A stretch of 64,000 nucleotides of DNA from an uncultured Eubacteriales bacterium (GTDB lineage Bacteria > Bacillota > Clostridia > Oscillospirales > Oscillospiraceae). Position 1 is the first letter of the stretch; each line of letters starts with the position of its first letter. Where the stretch lies: assembly GCA_900546615.1 (NCBI GenBank), contig URDJ01000003.1:32396-96395 (forward strand), read 5' to 3'. The notes below the pieces were generated by a model. It saw only the letters and a program-made list of their open reading frames with translations. It did not search any database and was not told where the DNA came from. Below are positions 32,664 through 42,093 of the stretch, in pieces. Made by a program: the position numbers and the translations under genes.

Positions 32664-35148
32664 CGCTCTCCTCCTCTTTACCGCTCTCGTCCCCGCCCCC
32701 GGGCTCGTCCCCAGAGGGCGGCAGTTCCGGTCTCGTCTCGTCCACCTCTATGGAGCCGGATTCGACCATGGCGTGCAGGCTGCCCTGGAACACGCCTTTC
32801 ACGTCCGCGTCAATGAAGCCCGATATCTGGCCCCGGACTCGGCCGTTCAGCCTTATCGTACTTCCCTCAACATGCGTTATCTCCGGCCCCTTTATCGCAA
32901 AGGCCGTCTTCTCTATGAGCAGATCGCCCAGCAACAGTATCTGAGGCAGCACGCCCATGACGAGGAAGATGGAGATTATCGTGCCGCGCCCCAGGCAGGT
33001 GCCTATGGACGATATCGTGTTGTCCGAGGTCATGCGCCCTATTATGAGGCCCGCCGAGGCCAGCATCGCGCCCGAGGTGATGATCGTCGGGAAGGCCTGA
33101 TTGAGCGTCTCCACCATGGCCTCCTTTATCGGCATCGATTTCTTCAGCTCAAAATACCGGCTCGATATGACAATGGCGTAGTCGATGTTAGCGCCCATCT
33201 GTATCGCGCTGACTATGAGATAGGAAATGAAAAACAGGTTCGAACTTGTGAGGTACGGCACGGAGAAGTTTATCCAGATACTGCTCTGTATGACGATGAT
33301 GAGCAGCACAGGCAGGCCGACGGACTTGAAGGTGAAGAGCAGCACTACGACGACAAAGAGCGCCGAGAGTATGCTGATGAGCAGGTTGTCCGTCGAGAAG
33401 GAGGAGCGCAGGTCGCGCGCGTTCACGCTCTCGCCGACCAGCACGCAGTCGTCGTAGTAGAGCTTCGCCTGCGAGCGCAGGGTCTCGAGGAAATCGAAGG
33501 TCTCGTCCGCCTCCTCCGGCAGGTCCAGATATATGACGAACCTCGACCAGTTCTCGCCCTCGAGCTGTGCCCGGCCGAACTCCAGCTCCGCGCACATCTC
33601 GTCGAGCATCTCGCTCATATCCCGCTCGAGCGAGACATAGCCTTCGTCCTTCTGCTGCTTTAGGTAGGTGATCATATCCAGCAGCGGCACAGAGTAGTCG
33701 TCTATCGAGGAGACGATCTGCCCGTAGTCCTGCTCGTTCACGGCGTAGGCGGCGTAGAGCAGCCGCGCAGCCTCTATGTCCTGATCGGTCAGCTCGGCGA
33801 ACTGCCGGGGCTTTAATGAGCTGGTCACGGTGTAGCCGTCCATGGCTTCTATGTTCGCAAGGCCCATGCAGCTCTCTACCTCGGGCATGGCCGCGATATC
33901 CTTGAGCAGTTTTGCCTCCTTCTCATAGTCGCCCGAGGGCACGAGCATGGCTACGAGATTGTCCGTGCCGAAGGTTGAGGCCACCATCTTGTCGGCGATC
34001 TTGCTCTCGTTCTGCTTTACCGTGTCCAGCGTGCTGTAACCGTAGACGTAGGGACAGCGGTTCGAGAACACGAAGGCCGCCGCCGCAACTATGAGAAAGA
34101 GCGGCGGTATGATGTATCTAGTTTTCACCGTCAGTTTGCCCCAGAGCGTTATTTTCGGCACAAAGCTCTTGTGGTGAGTCTTGTCAATGAGCTTCGAAAA
34201 CAGCACCAAAAGCCCCGGCATGAGCAGGAAGACCGAGAGCATGCTCATTATAATTGCCTTTATGAGCACGATGCCCATATCATAACCGAGCCGGAAATGC
34301 ATGAGCGTCAGCGCCGCGAGGCCGGAGATGGTCGTCAGGCTCGAGGCACTTATCTCCGGTATCGCCTTTGAGAGCGCCGCGACGGCGGCGTCCCTGGCCT
34401 CCATGCGCTCGCGCTCCTCAGTATACCTGTGGCAGAGGATGATGGCGTAGTCTATGGCGAGCGCCAGCTGCAAAACGACCGCAATGGAGTCCGTGACGTA
34501 GGAGATGGTCCCGAACCAGTAGTTCGTGCCCATGTTCAGGAGCGCCGCCGCTCCGAAGGTGATGAGCAGCACCGGTATCTCCATATAGGTGTTCGAGGTA
34601 AACAGCAGCACCGCCACGATAATGAAGATCGCGATTCCAAGGACGACCACCATCTCGTACTTTATCGTCTGCTCCATGGGGTTGCCCACATCGGAGCTTA
34701 TGTAGGTATCGTAGTCGGAGAGCAGGACCTTGATTTCGTCCATGGCCCCCTCGCTCACGGGCGAGGTCGTGTCTCCGTCAAAGGTGACCGTAAACAGGGC
34801 AGAGGCGTTTTTATAGTGCGCCTCCGTGGCGTCAAACTCCACGGAGTGTACGCCGTTTATGGCGTCTATCTGCGGCAGCAGACGCTCCGCCGCCTCGTAG
34901 GTGATGCTGGACACCATGACGTTCGCCGTAGCGAAGGTGGTGAACTCCGTCTCCATGATGTCGAGGCCGCGCCGCGTCTCGGTGTCCTTGCCCAGATAGC
35001 TCGTTATATCGTCGTTAACATTCACCCAGTTGCGTGAAAAAAAGCAGAAGACCGCCAGGACGGTGAAGAGCAGGAAAAACACAGTCTTCCTTTCCACGAT
35101 CACCGCCGCGACCTTCTGCATGAACGAGCTTCCGCTCCCTTTTTCCAT
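32653..35148 (-). CDS. RND/MMPL-family exporter
   Basis: An 831-residue member of the RND superfamily (COG1033/MMPL type). N-terminal MEKGSGSSFMQKVAAVIVERKTVFFLLF, a first membrane helix, a large outside loop, five to six helices with the typical DYAIILCHRYTEERERM box after LQLALAIDYAI, then a repeat of the fold with NIDYAIVISSRYFELKKSMPIKEAM. The C-terminus is an acidic Gly tail (ELPPSGDEPGGGDESGKEEESVGV). ATG 35148 follows AAGGGGTCTGAGT; the frame opens further to 35253 but lacks a ribosome site there. First gene of the RND, surface protein, Crp/Fnr operon. Substrate unknown, possibly a lipid or a surface protein. Confidence 0.9.
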   Translation of the reverse strand: MEKGSGSSFMQKVAAVIVERKTVFFLLFTVLAVFCFFSRNWVNVNDDITSYLGKDTETRRGLDIMETEFTTFATANVMVSSITYEAAERLLPQIDAINGVHSVEFDATEAHYKNASALFTVTFDGDTTSPVSEGAMDEIKVLLSDYDTYISSDVGNPMEQTIKYEMVVVLGIAIFIIVAVLLFTSNTYMEIPVLLITFGAAALLNMGTNYWFGTISYVTDSIAVVLQLALAIDYAIILCHRYTEERERMEARDAAVAALSKAIPEISASSLTTISGLAALTLMHFRLGYDMGIVLIKAIIMSMLSVFLLMPGLLVLFSKLIDKTHHKSFVPKITLWGKLTVKTRYIIPPLFLIVAAAAFVFSNRCPYVYGYSTLDTVKQNESKIADKMVASTFGTDNLVAMLVPSGDYEKEAKLLKDIAAMPEVESCMGLANIEAMDGYTVTSSLKPRQFAELTDQDIEAARLLYAAYAVNEQDYGQIVSSIDDYSVPLLDMITYLKQQKDEGYVSLERDMSEMLDEMCAELEFGRAQLEGENWSRFVIYLDLPEEADETFDFLETLRSQAKLYYDDCVLVGESVNARDLRSSFSTDNLLISILSALFVVVVLLFTFKSVGLPVLLIIVIQSSIWINFSVPYLTSSNLFFISYLIVSAIQMGANIDYAIVISSRYFELKKSMPIKEAMVETLNQAFPTIITSGAMLASAGLIIGRMTSDNTISSIGTCLGRGTIISIFLVMGVLPQILLLGDLLIEKTAFAIKGPEITHVEGSTIRLNGRVRGQISGFIDADVKGVFQGSLHAMVESGSIEVDETRPELPPSGDEPGGGDESGKEEESVGV

Positions 35149-35289
35149 ACTCAGACCCCTTGTAAAGCGCGTTATGCGTCTCCATCCAACATCTTGTATT
35201 TTAACATCCAAGTCCGCCGCCGTCAACGCATACATCTTGTAATATAACAGCATAGACCGTAAGCATTAGAGGAAAATTAAATATTTAAC

Positions 35290-35354
35290 TTTACTTCCAT
35301 TTTACAATGCGGAGCTTTTTCATTTTACACGGCGCGGATAATCTCCATTTTGCA
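35290..35354 (+). promoter_or_regulatory. Pho-box-like direct repeats upstream of pstS
   Basis: Tracts TTTAC at 35290-35294, 35301-35305 and 35324-35328, and TTTGC at 35349-35353, are spaced 11, 23 and 25 bases. PhoP boxes of Bacillus are direct TTAACA-like repeats at about 11-base steps, so this fits a site for the PhoB protein encoded downstream. The same-face spacing is seen; binding is inferred. Confidence 0.5.
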
Positions 35355-35402
35355 GGGTGAGAAAGCCCTGTGCGAATATGAACATAAGGAGAAAACGAAA
35401 AG

Positions 35403-36284
35403 ATGAAAAAGACTCTGACAATAGCGCTCGCGCTGGTCCTCTGCCTCGGCCTGCTGGCCGCCTGCGGCGAGCAGCCCTCCGACCCCACCGATGCCCCCGA
35501 GACCGACAGCGTTGAGACCGAGGCCCCTTCGAACGACCCTATCGAGCTTAGCGGCACCGTGGTCGTGAACGGCTCCACCTCCATGGGCGACGTCATCAAC
35601 GCTCTGACCGAGGGCTTCAATGAGCTGAACCCCGACGTGCAGATCAGCTACACCGGCTCCGGCTCCAGCGCCGGCATCGAGGGCGTCCTCGCCGGCAGCT
35701 GCGACCTGGGCCTCTCCAGCCGCGAGCTCTCTGAGGACGAACTGGGCGAAGGCGCCGTTGCGAACGTCATCGCCAAGGACGGCGTGGCCGTCGTCGTAAA
35801 TCCCGAAAACCCCGTGACCGAGCTCACCAGCGAGCAGATCGCCAAGATCTTCACCGGCGAGATCACCAACTGGTCCGAGCTGGGCGGCAATGACGCCGAG
35901 ATCGCTGTCTTCGGACGTGACTCTGCCTCCGGCACCCGCAGCGCCTTCGAGGAGATCCTCGGCATCGAAGACAAGTGCGCCTACCTCAACGAGTACAGCT
36001 CCACCGGCGACGTCATCGGCAACGTGGCCTCCAACCCGAACGCCATCGGCTACGCCTCCCTCTCCGCCGTGGATGAGAGCGTCGTCGCGGTGAGCGTGGA
36101 CGGCGTGGTCCCCACCGAGGAGACCGTCGCGGACGGCAGCTTCCCCATCCAGCGCCCCTTCGTGGTCGTCACCGTCGAGGGCACTGAGCTCTCCGCTGCG
36201 GCCAAGGCCTTCCTCGACTACGCCATGAGCGCCGAGGTCGCCGACATCATCGCCGCCGCGGGCGCTGTCTCCGCGAACGGCTGA
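35403..36284 (+). CDS. pstS: PstS phosphate-binding lipoprotein
   Basis: A 293-residue periplasmic-type binding protein tethered by a lipobox (LGLLAAC, Cys21). Seen: VNGSTSMGDVINALTEGF, YTGSGSSAGIEGVLAGSCDLGLSSRELSEDEL, VFGRDSASGTRSAFEEILG and the YASLSAVDESV segment, all typical of PstS. A short acidic linker follows the lipid Cys. It captures phosphate for the Pst transporter. Start ATG 35403 follows AAGGAGAAAACGAAAAG. First gene of the phosphate locus. Confidence 0.96.
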   Translation: MKKTLTIALALVLCLGLLAACGEQPSDPTDAPETDSVETEAPSNDPIELSGTVVVNGSTSMGDVINALTEGFNELNPDVQISYTGSGSSAGIEGVLAGSCDLGLSSRELSEDELGEGAVANVIAKDGVAVVVNPENPVTELTSEQIAKIFTGEITNWSELGGNDAEIAVFGRDSASGTRSAFEEILGIEDKCAYLNEYSSTGDVIGNVASNPNAIGYASLSAVDESVVAVSVDGVVPTEETVADGSFPIQRPFVVVTVEGTELSAAAKAFLDYAMSAEVADIIAAAGAVSANG

Positions 36285-36307
36285 GCGGTATACGCAAAAA
36301 CGGCATG

Positions 36308-36402
36308 GGCCCCCGCCTCTCCGGGGGCCTCTTGCCCTGTGACAGGGGTGCATCTGACAGGCGTTCAGGGCAGCCGGCCTGAGCTTCTGTCAGATCCACC
36401 CC
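36308..36402 (+). promoter_or_regulatory. Two hairpins in the pstS-pstC gap
   Basis: GGCCCCCG...CGGGGGCC (36309-36328) is followed by a long stem GGGGTGCATCTGACAG (36345-36360) with CTGTCAGATCCACCCC (36387-36402), one mismatch, that encloses a small TCAGG/CCTGA stem. Neither has a T-run. They could raise PstS over the downstream genes by processing or by partial termination. Confidence 0.5.
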
Positions 36403-36426
36403 AAGGGAAAGAAAGAGGTAAGTGTT

Positions 36427-37398
36427 TTGAACGAAGCCATTACAACGAAGGGAGAAAGCGGCAAAGTGGACGCAGCATCGAAGCGCGGAGCAAAGACCCC
36501 GGGCCGCAAAAGCCCGAGCCGCGGCGCGAGGGATGCCATGGAGTTTTTCATGAAGGCCCTCTTTCTCATCTGCGGCCTCGTGGCCGTGGCCTTTGTACTT
36601 GTCATCTCCGTCTATCTCATCGTCTCAGGCATCCCCGCAATAAGGGAAGTCGGGCTGCTTGAGTTCCTCGGCGGCACGAACTGGGACCCGGCAAACAAGA
36701 GCGGAAACCCCGCCTTCGGCATCCTGCCCATGATCCTCACGAGCGTGTACGGTACGGCGGGCGCCATCGTCATAGGCGTGCCCATTGGCTTCCTCATGGC
36801 CGTATTCCTCTCTAAGGTCGCGCCCCGGCGGCTCGCCGCCGTCATACGCGAGGTCGTGGACCTGCTCGCGGGCATCCCCTCCGTCGTCTACGGCCTCGTG
36901 GGCATGATGGTGCTGCTGCCCGCGATACGCGAGTTCTTTGACCTGCCTGCTGGCGACAGCCTGCTTGCCGCCATGGTCGTCCTGGCCATCATGATCCTGC
37001 CCAGCATCATCTCCGTCTCCGAGACGGCGCTCAATGCCGTGCCGCGCGAGTACGAGGAGGCCTCGCTCGCCCTCGGCGCGACGGAGCTCGAGACCTATTT
37101 CCGCGTCTCTGCCCCGGCCGCCAAGAGCGGCATCGCCGCTGCCGTCGTGCTCGGCGTGGGCCGGGCCATAGGCGAGGCCATGGCCATACTCATGGTGGCC
37201 GGCAACGTCGCGAACATGCCGAGCCTGCTCACCAGCGTAAAGTTCCTGACTACGGCCATAGCCGGTGAGATGAGCTATGCAGACGGCCTGCACCGTCAGG
37301 CGCTCTTCTCCATCGGACTTGTGCTCTTTCTGTTCATCATGCTCATTAACGCCGCGCTGAACCTGTTTTTAAAGCGCAGCAAGGAGGGCGAAGCGTGA
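36427..37398 (+). CDS. pstC: PstC phosphate ABC transporter permease
   Basis: A 323-residue membrane protein with six helices and the EAA loop typical of PstC (EYEEASLALGATELETYFRVSAPAAKSGIAAAVVLGVGRAIGEAMAILMVAGN). TTG start at 36427 follows AAAGAGGTAAGTGT; it gives an N-terminal tail of about 40 residues that is longer than usual (KVDAASKRGAKTPGRKSPSRGARD). An internal ATG at 36538 would give the standard length, but it has no ribosome site. Overlaps pstA by 4 bases. Confidence 0.95.
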   Translation: MNEAITTKGESGKVDAASKRGAKTPGRKSPSRGARDAMEFFMKALFLICGLVAVAFVLVISVYLIVSGIPAIREVGLLEFLGGTNWDPANKSGNPAFGILPMILTSVYGTAGAIVIGVPIGFLMAVFLSKVAPRRLAAVIREVVDLLAGIPSVVYGLVGMMVLLPAIREFFDLPAGDSLLAAMVVLAIMILPSIISVSETALNAVPREYEEASLALGATELETYFRVSAPAAKSGIAAAVVLGVGRAIGEAMAILMVAGNVANMPSLLTSVKFLTTAIAGEMSYADGLHRQALFSIGLVLFLFIMLINAALNLFLKRSKEGEA

Positions 37399-38282
37399 AA
37401 GAATCGATAACAAAGGGCCTCAGCCCCCGCAGGAAGGCATATGACCTCACCATGCGCGCGCTGCTCTACTCCGCAGCTGTTCTCATCTGCGCCCTGCTCG
37501 TCTTCCTCATAGGCTACATCCTCTACCGCGGCATTCCACACCTGAGCTGGCAGTTTCTCACCAGCGAGGAGAGCGTCATAAAGGACATCGAGGGCATTCT
37601 GCCCGCCATACTCAACACTGTCTACGTCATCATAGCGACGCTTATCTTCATCCTGCCTCTCGGCGTGGGCAGCGCTATCTACCTGACGGAATACGCCACT
37701 AACAAGCGGCTCGTCTCGGCCATAGAATTCGCCACGGAAACGCTCTCCGGCATGCCGAGCATCATCTTTGCGCTCGTCGGCGTCATCGTCTTCTGTGAAT
37801 TCTTCAGCCTAGGCCAGAGCCTCATAGCGGGTGCGCTCTCGCTCGTCATGATGACCCTGCCGACCGTCATAAGGACGACGCAGGAGTCGCTCAAGACCGT
37901 GCCGCAGAGCTATCGCGAGGGCAGTCTGGCCCTCGGCAGCGGAAAGTGGCATATGATACGCACCGTGGTCCTGCCCTCCTCCGTGGACGGCATCGTCACA
38001 GGCTGCATCCTCGCCGTGGGCCGCATCGTCGGCGAGAGCGCCGTTTTGATGTTCACGGCGGGCATGGGCACGCGCCTCGCCAAGTACGGCGACACCATAG
38101 GCGAGTTCTTCGAGACCCTCTTCGACAGCTCGGGCGCAACGCTCACCGTCGCCCTCTACAACTACGCCAAGGAACGGGCCGACTTTGACTCGGCCTTCGC
38201 CGTGGCTGTCGTGCTGCTCGTCATAGCCTTCGCCATCAACATAGCCGCGAAGCTCGCGGGCAAAAAGCTCAAAAAACGCTGA
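37395..38282 (+). CDS. pstA: PstA phosphate ABC transporter permease
   Basis: A 295-residue permease with six helices and the EAA loop (REGSLALGSGKWHMIRTVVLPSSVDGIVTGCILAVGRIVGESAVLMFTAG). Start GTG overlaps the end of pstC (4 bases). It forms the membrane channel with PstC; PstB powers it. Confidence 0.95.
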   Translation: MKESITKGLSPRRKAYDLTMRALLYSAAVLICALLVFLIGYILYRGIPHLSWQFLTSEESVIKDIEGILPAILNTVYVIIATLIFILPLGVGSAIYLTEYATNKRLVSAIEFATETLSGMPSIIFALVGVIVFCEFFSLGQSLIAGALSLVMMTLPTVIRTTQESLKTVPQSYREGSLALGSGKWHMIRTVVLPSSVDGIVTGCILAVGRIVGESAVLMFTAGMGTRLAKYGDTIGEFFETLFDSSGATLTVALYNYAKERADFDSAFAVAVVLLVIAFAINIAAKLAGKKLKKR

Positions 38283-38300
38283 GAGCGGGAGATAAATAAA

Positions 38301-39062
38301 ATGAGTGAAAATACCATCATCGAGGCGAAGGACCTCGAGCTGTACTACGGCGACAACCACGCGCTCAAGTCGGTGTCGCTAAAAATACCTGAAAACCGCA
38401 TAACCGCCCTCATAGGGCCATCGGGCTGCGGCAAGAGCACCTTCCTCAAAACACTCAACCGCATGAACGACCTCGTGCCCGGCGTACGCATAGAGGGCGA
38501 GGTGCTCTATAACGGAGAGAACATCTACGGCAAAGACGTGGATGTGACGCGTCTGCGCAAGCAGATAGGCATGGTCTTCCAGAAGGCCAATCCCTTCCCC
38601 ATGAGCATCTACGACAACATCGCCTACGGCCCGCGCACGCACGGGGTGCGCAGCCGCGCGAAGCTCGACGATATAGTGGAGCGTTCGCTGCGCGACGCCG
38701 CCATCTGGGACGAGGTCAAGGACAGATTAAAGGGGAGCGCCCTCGGTCTTTCGGGCGGCCAGCAGCAGAGGCTCTGCATAGCCCGCGCCCTGGCGGTCGA
38801 GCCGGACGTGCTGCTCATGGACGAGAGCACCAGCGCCCTTGACCCCATATCCACCTCCAAGATCGAGGAGCTTGCGATGGAGCTTAAAAACCGCTATACT
38901 GTGGTCATGGTGACACACAATATGCAGCAGGCAGTGCGCGTTTCGGACATGACAGCCTTCTTCCTGCTCGGCGAGCTGGTCGAGTTTGGGGATACGGAGA
39001 GGATATTCTCGCACCCGCAGGATAAGAGGACAGAGGACTACATCACGGGGAGGTTCGGCTGA
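38301..39062 (+). CDS. pstB: PstB phosphate ABC transporter ATPase
   Basis: A 253-residue ATPase: Walker [10 protein letters not shown] (39-47), Q-loop, signature LSGGQQQRL, Walker [14 protein letters not shown] and the H-loop VTHNM. The [13 protein letters not shown] run and the [12 protein letters not shown] end are typical of PstB. 18 bases after pstA, preceded by AGAGCGGGAGATAAATAAA. Confidence 0.97.
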   Translation: MSENTIIEAKDLELYYGDNHALKSVSLKIPENRITALIGPSGCGKSTFLKTLNRMNDLVPGVRIEGEVLYNGENIYGKDVDVTRLRKQIGMVFQKANPFPMSIYDNIAYGPRTHGVRSRAKLDDIVERSLRDAAIWDEVKDRLKGSALGLSGGQQQRLCIARALAVEPDVLLMDESTSALDPISTSKIEELAMELKNRYTVVMVTHNMQQAVRVSDMTAFFLLGELVEFGDTERIFSHPQDKRTEDYITGRFG

Positions 39063-39063
39063 T

Positions 39064-39717
39064 ATGAGGCAGAGATTCGATGGGCAGCTCGCCCTTTTGA
39101 ACCGCGAGCTCATAAACATGGGCGCGCTCTGCGAGGAGGCCATAGCCGTCACCGCGCGCTCGGTACTGGATGCCGACAGGAGCCTGCTCACAAGGGTCAG
39201 CGCCCTCGAGGAGGAGATAGACCAGAAGGAGCGCGAGATAGAAAGGGTCTGTCTGAGGCTCCTGCTCCAGCAGCAGCCCGTGGCGGGCGATCTGCGGCAG
39301 ATATCGGCCGCGCTCAAGATGATAACGGATATGGAGCGCATAGGCGACCAGGCCCTCGACATTGCCGAGACTGCGGGTTTCATGGGCGAGCTGAACAAGG
39401 CCGATGCGGAGCTTTTCAAGCGCCTCGCGCAGACCGTCGTGGCCATGGTGACAGACAGCGTGGACGCCTACGTCAGCCGCGACCCCGCCGCCGCAAGAGC
39501 GGTAGCGAGAAGGGATGACGAGGCAGACAGGGTCTTCACGGCCATCAAAAGCGCCATGATAGAGCGGCTCTCGCAGCACCCGGGCGATGGGGAATACGCG
39601 CTCGATCTGCTGATGATAGCCAAGTATCTCGAGCGCATAGGCGACCACGCCACGAACATAGCTGAGTGGGTCGAGTTCGCCGCGACCGGATACTACAAGG
39701 GCCGGGAGGTCTTGTGA
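39064..39717 (+). CDS. phoU: PhoU phosphate-signalling protein
   Basis: A 217-residue protein of two three-helix repeats. Each has the PhoU metal motif: EEEIDQKEREIERVCLRLL and later RRDDEADRVFTAIKSAMIERL. Also AALKMITDMERIGDQALDIAE and YLERIGDHATNIAEWVEF. PhoU links the transporter to the PhoR kinase so that high phosphate switches the response off. ATG 39064, one base after pstB. Confidence 0.96.
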   Translation: MRQRFDGQLALLNRELINMGALCEEAIAVTARSVLDADRSLLTRVSALEEEIDQKEREIERVCLRLLLQQQPVAGDLRQISAALKMITDMERIGDQALDIAETAGFMGELNKADAELFKRLAQTVVAMVTDSVDAYVSRDPAAARAVARRDDEADRVFTAIKSAMIERLSQHPGDGEYALDLLMIAKYLERIGDHATNIAEWVEFAATGYYKGREVL

Positions 39718-40385
39718 TGATATACTGTGTGGAGGACGACGCGAGCATAAGGGATATCGAGGTCTATGCCCTGCGCTCGACGGGCTTCGAGGCCGAGGGC
39801 GTGGACAGCGGCGAGGCCCTGTTCGCGGCGCTCAAAAAGGCCCCGGCGGAGCTGATAATACTCGACGTCATGCTGCCTGGGGACGACGGTATGGAAATAC
39901 TGAAAAAGCTCCGCATGAACGCGGCTACCCGTAACGTGCCGGTCATCATGGCCACGGCGCGCGGCGAGGAGTATGACAAGATAACCGGCCTCGACTCCGG
40001 CGCGGACGACTATCTGGTGAAGCCCTTCGGCATGCTCGAGATGATAAGCCGCGTCCGGGCGGTGCTCAGGCGCACGAACCCCGGCGGAAGCAAGGCCTCG
40101 GTGTCGCTGGGCGGCGTGACGGTGGACCCGGCGAGCCACAGGGTAACGGCGAACGGCGCCGAGGTCACGCTGACGCTCAAGGAATACGAACTGCTCTGGA
40201 CTCTGATATCCAGCCCCGGCGTGGTGTTCACACGTGACCGGCTGCTCAGCGAGATTTGGGGCACGGACTACGACGGCGAGACCCGCACCGTGGATGTACA
40301 CGTGCGCACGCTCCGGCAGAAGCTGGGCGAGGCCGGCTCCATCATCGGCACCGTGCGCGGCGTCGGCTACAGGACGGAGGCGTGA
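39717..40385 (+). CDS. phoB: PhoB-type response regulator (OmpR family)
   Basis: A 222-residue response regulator. Receiver with DD acidic pair (residues 7-8), phospho-acceptor Asp50 in ILDVMLPGDDGMEIL, Thr in MATARGEE and Lys in YLVKPFG. C-terminal winged HTH (VTLTLKEYELLWTLISSPGVVFTRDRLLSEIWGTDYDGETRTVDVHVRTLRQKLGEAGSIIGTVRGVGYRT). ATG 39717 overlaps the phoU stop (TGATG), so coupling is tight. Also called phoP in Bacillus; it should bind the Pho-like boxes upstream of pstS. Confidence 0.94.
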   Translation: MIYCVEDDASIRDIEVYALRSTGFEAEGVDSGEALFAALKKAPAELIILDVMLPGDDGMEILKKLRMNAATRNVPVIMATARGEEYDKITGLDSGADDYLVKPFGMLEMISRVRAVLRRTNPGGSKASVSLGGVTVDPASHRVTANGAEVTLTLKEYELLWTLISSPGVVFTRDRLLSEIWGTDYDGETRTVDVHVRTLRQKLGEAGSIIGTVRGVGYRTEA

Positions 40386-40388
40386 GGC

Positions 40389-42029
40389 ATGACTAAACGC
40401 ATCTTCCGCTCCGTCATCCTCACCGCGCTGGCGGTGTTCCTTGCCTGTCTGACGCTTGTCATGGGCGCGCTGTACAGTTATTTCTCCGCCAGGCAGGAAA
40501 AGCAGCTCGAGACCGAGCTTCAGCTCGCTGCGGCGGGCGTCGAAGCCGACGGGCTGGATTATCTCGAGAGCGTCGGCAGGCGCGACGGGCTCCGGCTCAC
40601 CTGGGTGGACGCCGAGGGCGTGGTCATATACGACTCGAACGCCGACGCCTCCTCCATGGAAAACCACGCCGGGCGCGAGGAGATAGCCGAGGCGCTCGAG
40701 ACCGGCAGCGGCGAGGGCAGCCGCGTCTCTGCAACGCTCAGCGAAAAGACGGTATACCTCGCCCGCAGGCTCTCCGACGGCACGGTCATCCGCGCCGCGG
40801 CCTCACATTACACGGTACCTACCCTGCTGCTGGGCATTTTGCAGCCGCTGCTGATAATAATCATACTGGCCCTCGCGCTCTCTGCGTTTCTGGCCTCCGG
40901 GCTGTCGAAGCGCATCGTGGGGCCGCTCAATTCCATCGACCTCGACCACCCGCTGGAGAATGAGACCTACGACGAGCTTTCTCCCCTGCTCACGCGCGTC
41001 GAACGGCAGCAGAGGCAGATACGCTCCCAGCTCGAGGAGCTCGGCCGCAGGCGGCGCGAGTTCGAGGCCGTCACGGGCAGCATGTCAGAGGGGCTCATCC
41101 TGCTCGACAGGGACGGCTGCATCCTTAGCATCAACCCCGCGGCGTCAAGGATATTCGGCGCATCTGAGGACTGCGTCGGCAAGGACATCCTGACGGTGGA
41201 CCGCTCACCGGAACTGCGCGCCGTGACCGAGAGCGCACACGAGGGCACGAGAGCCGAGGCGACGATAGAGCGCATGGGGCTGGAATACCAGCTGACGGCA
41301 AGTCCCGTATCCGGCGGCGGCGCGGTGCTGCTCATCTTCGACGTCACTGAGCGGAACCGGGCCGAGCGCATCCGGCGCGAGTTCACGGCCAACGTCTCAC
41401 ACGAGCTGAAGACCCCGCTGCACTCCATCATGGGCGCGGCGGAACTGCTCGAGACGGGGCTGGTAAAGCGCGGAGATGAAGCGGAGTTTTATAAGCGCAT
41501 ACGCTCGGAGGCGGCAAGGCTGCTGGCACTCATAGAGGATGTCATCGGCCTCTCGCGGCTCGACGAGGGCGAGAACTTTCCGACGGAGGAGGTCGATCTG
41601 CACGAGCTGGCCGTTGAGGTCGCTGCACAGCTCGAGCCGTCGGCGAAAAAGCGCGGCACGGAAATTAAGGTCGAGGGCGGCCCGGCAAAAATGACAGGCG
41701 TGCACCGTCTGCTCTGGGAGGTCGTCTGGAACCTTGCGGACAACGCCGTGAAGTACGGCAGGGACAACGGTCACGTGGTCGTCACGACCGAGGCCAGGGA
41801 CGGCACAGCAAGATTAAAGGTCAGAGACGACGGCCCGGGCATCCCCCCCGAGCATCAGCCAAGGGTGTTCGAGCGCTTCTACAGGGTAGACAAGAGCCAC
41901 TCCAAGGAGACTGGCGGCACCGGTCTGGGACTGTCGATAGTAAAGCACGCTGTTCAGTACCACAAAGGCAGGATAAGCCTCTATTCCGACCCGAAAGGCA
42001 CCGAGATCACCATAGAATTCCCAATATGA
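40389..42029 (+). CDS. phoR: PhoR-type sensor histidine kinase
   Basis: A 546-residue membrane kinase. Two membrane helices (about 8-33 and 150-170) flank an outside sensor; then a HAMP-like segment, a PAS domain (RREFEAVTGSMSEGLILLDRDGCILSINPAASRIFG...), the HisKA box FTANVSHELKTPLHSIMGAAELLE with the phosphoryl His, and the HATPase with N box NLADNAVKYG, DGPGIPPEHQPRVFERFYRVD and GGTGLGLSIVKH. Typical PhoR architecture. It begins 3 bases after phoB. Confidence 0.95.
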   Translation: MTKRIFRSVILTALAVFLACLTLVMGALYSYFSARQEKQLETELQLAAAGVEADGLDYLESVGRRDGLRLTWVDAEGVVIYDSNADASSMENHAGREEIAEALETGSGEGSRVSATLSEKTVYLARRLSDGTVIRAAASHYTVPTLLLGILQPLLIIIILALALSAFLASGLSKRIVGPLNSIDLDHPLENETYDELSPLLTRVERQQRQIRSQLEELGRRRREFEAVTGSMSEGLILLDRDGCILSINPAASRIFGASEDCVGKDILTVDRSPELRAVTESAHEGTRAEATIERMGLEYQLTASPVSGGGAVLLIFDVTERNRAERIRREFTANVSHELKTPLHSIMGAAELLETGLVKRGDEAEFYKRIRSEAARLLALIEDVIGLSRLDEGENFPTEEVDLHELAVEVAAQLEPSAKKRGTEIKVEGGPAKMTGVHRLLWEVVWNLADNAVKYGRDNGHVVVTTEARDGTARLKVRDDGPGIPPEHQPRVFERFYRVDKSHSKETGGTGLGLSIVKHAVQYHKGRISLYSDPKGTEITIEFPI

Positions 42030-42036
42030 GCAGCAA

Positions 42037-42076
42037 AAGCCCGGAGTGCACAGATGCACTCCGGGCTTCGTCATTT
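42037..42076 (+). terminator. Terminator of the pst-pho operon
   Basis: AAGCCCGGAGTGCA (42037-42050), loop CAGA, TGCACTCCGGGCTT (42055-42068), then TCATTTTTTG. A strong bidirectional stem that also serves the convergent pseudokinase gene. Confidence 0.92.
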
Positions 42077-42093
42077 TTTGTTTTGTCTCCCGG

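Noticed and set aside
35253..35354. A riboswitch-like leader upstream of pstS
   Set aside because: The sequence is AT-rich with direct TTTAC repeats; no stable paired leader structure is visible. Pho boxes explain it better.
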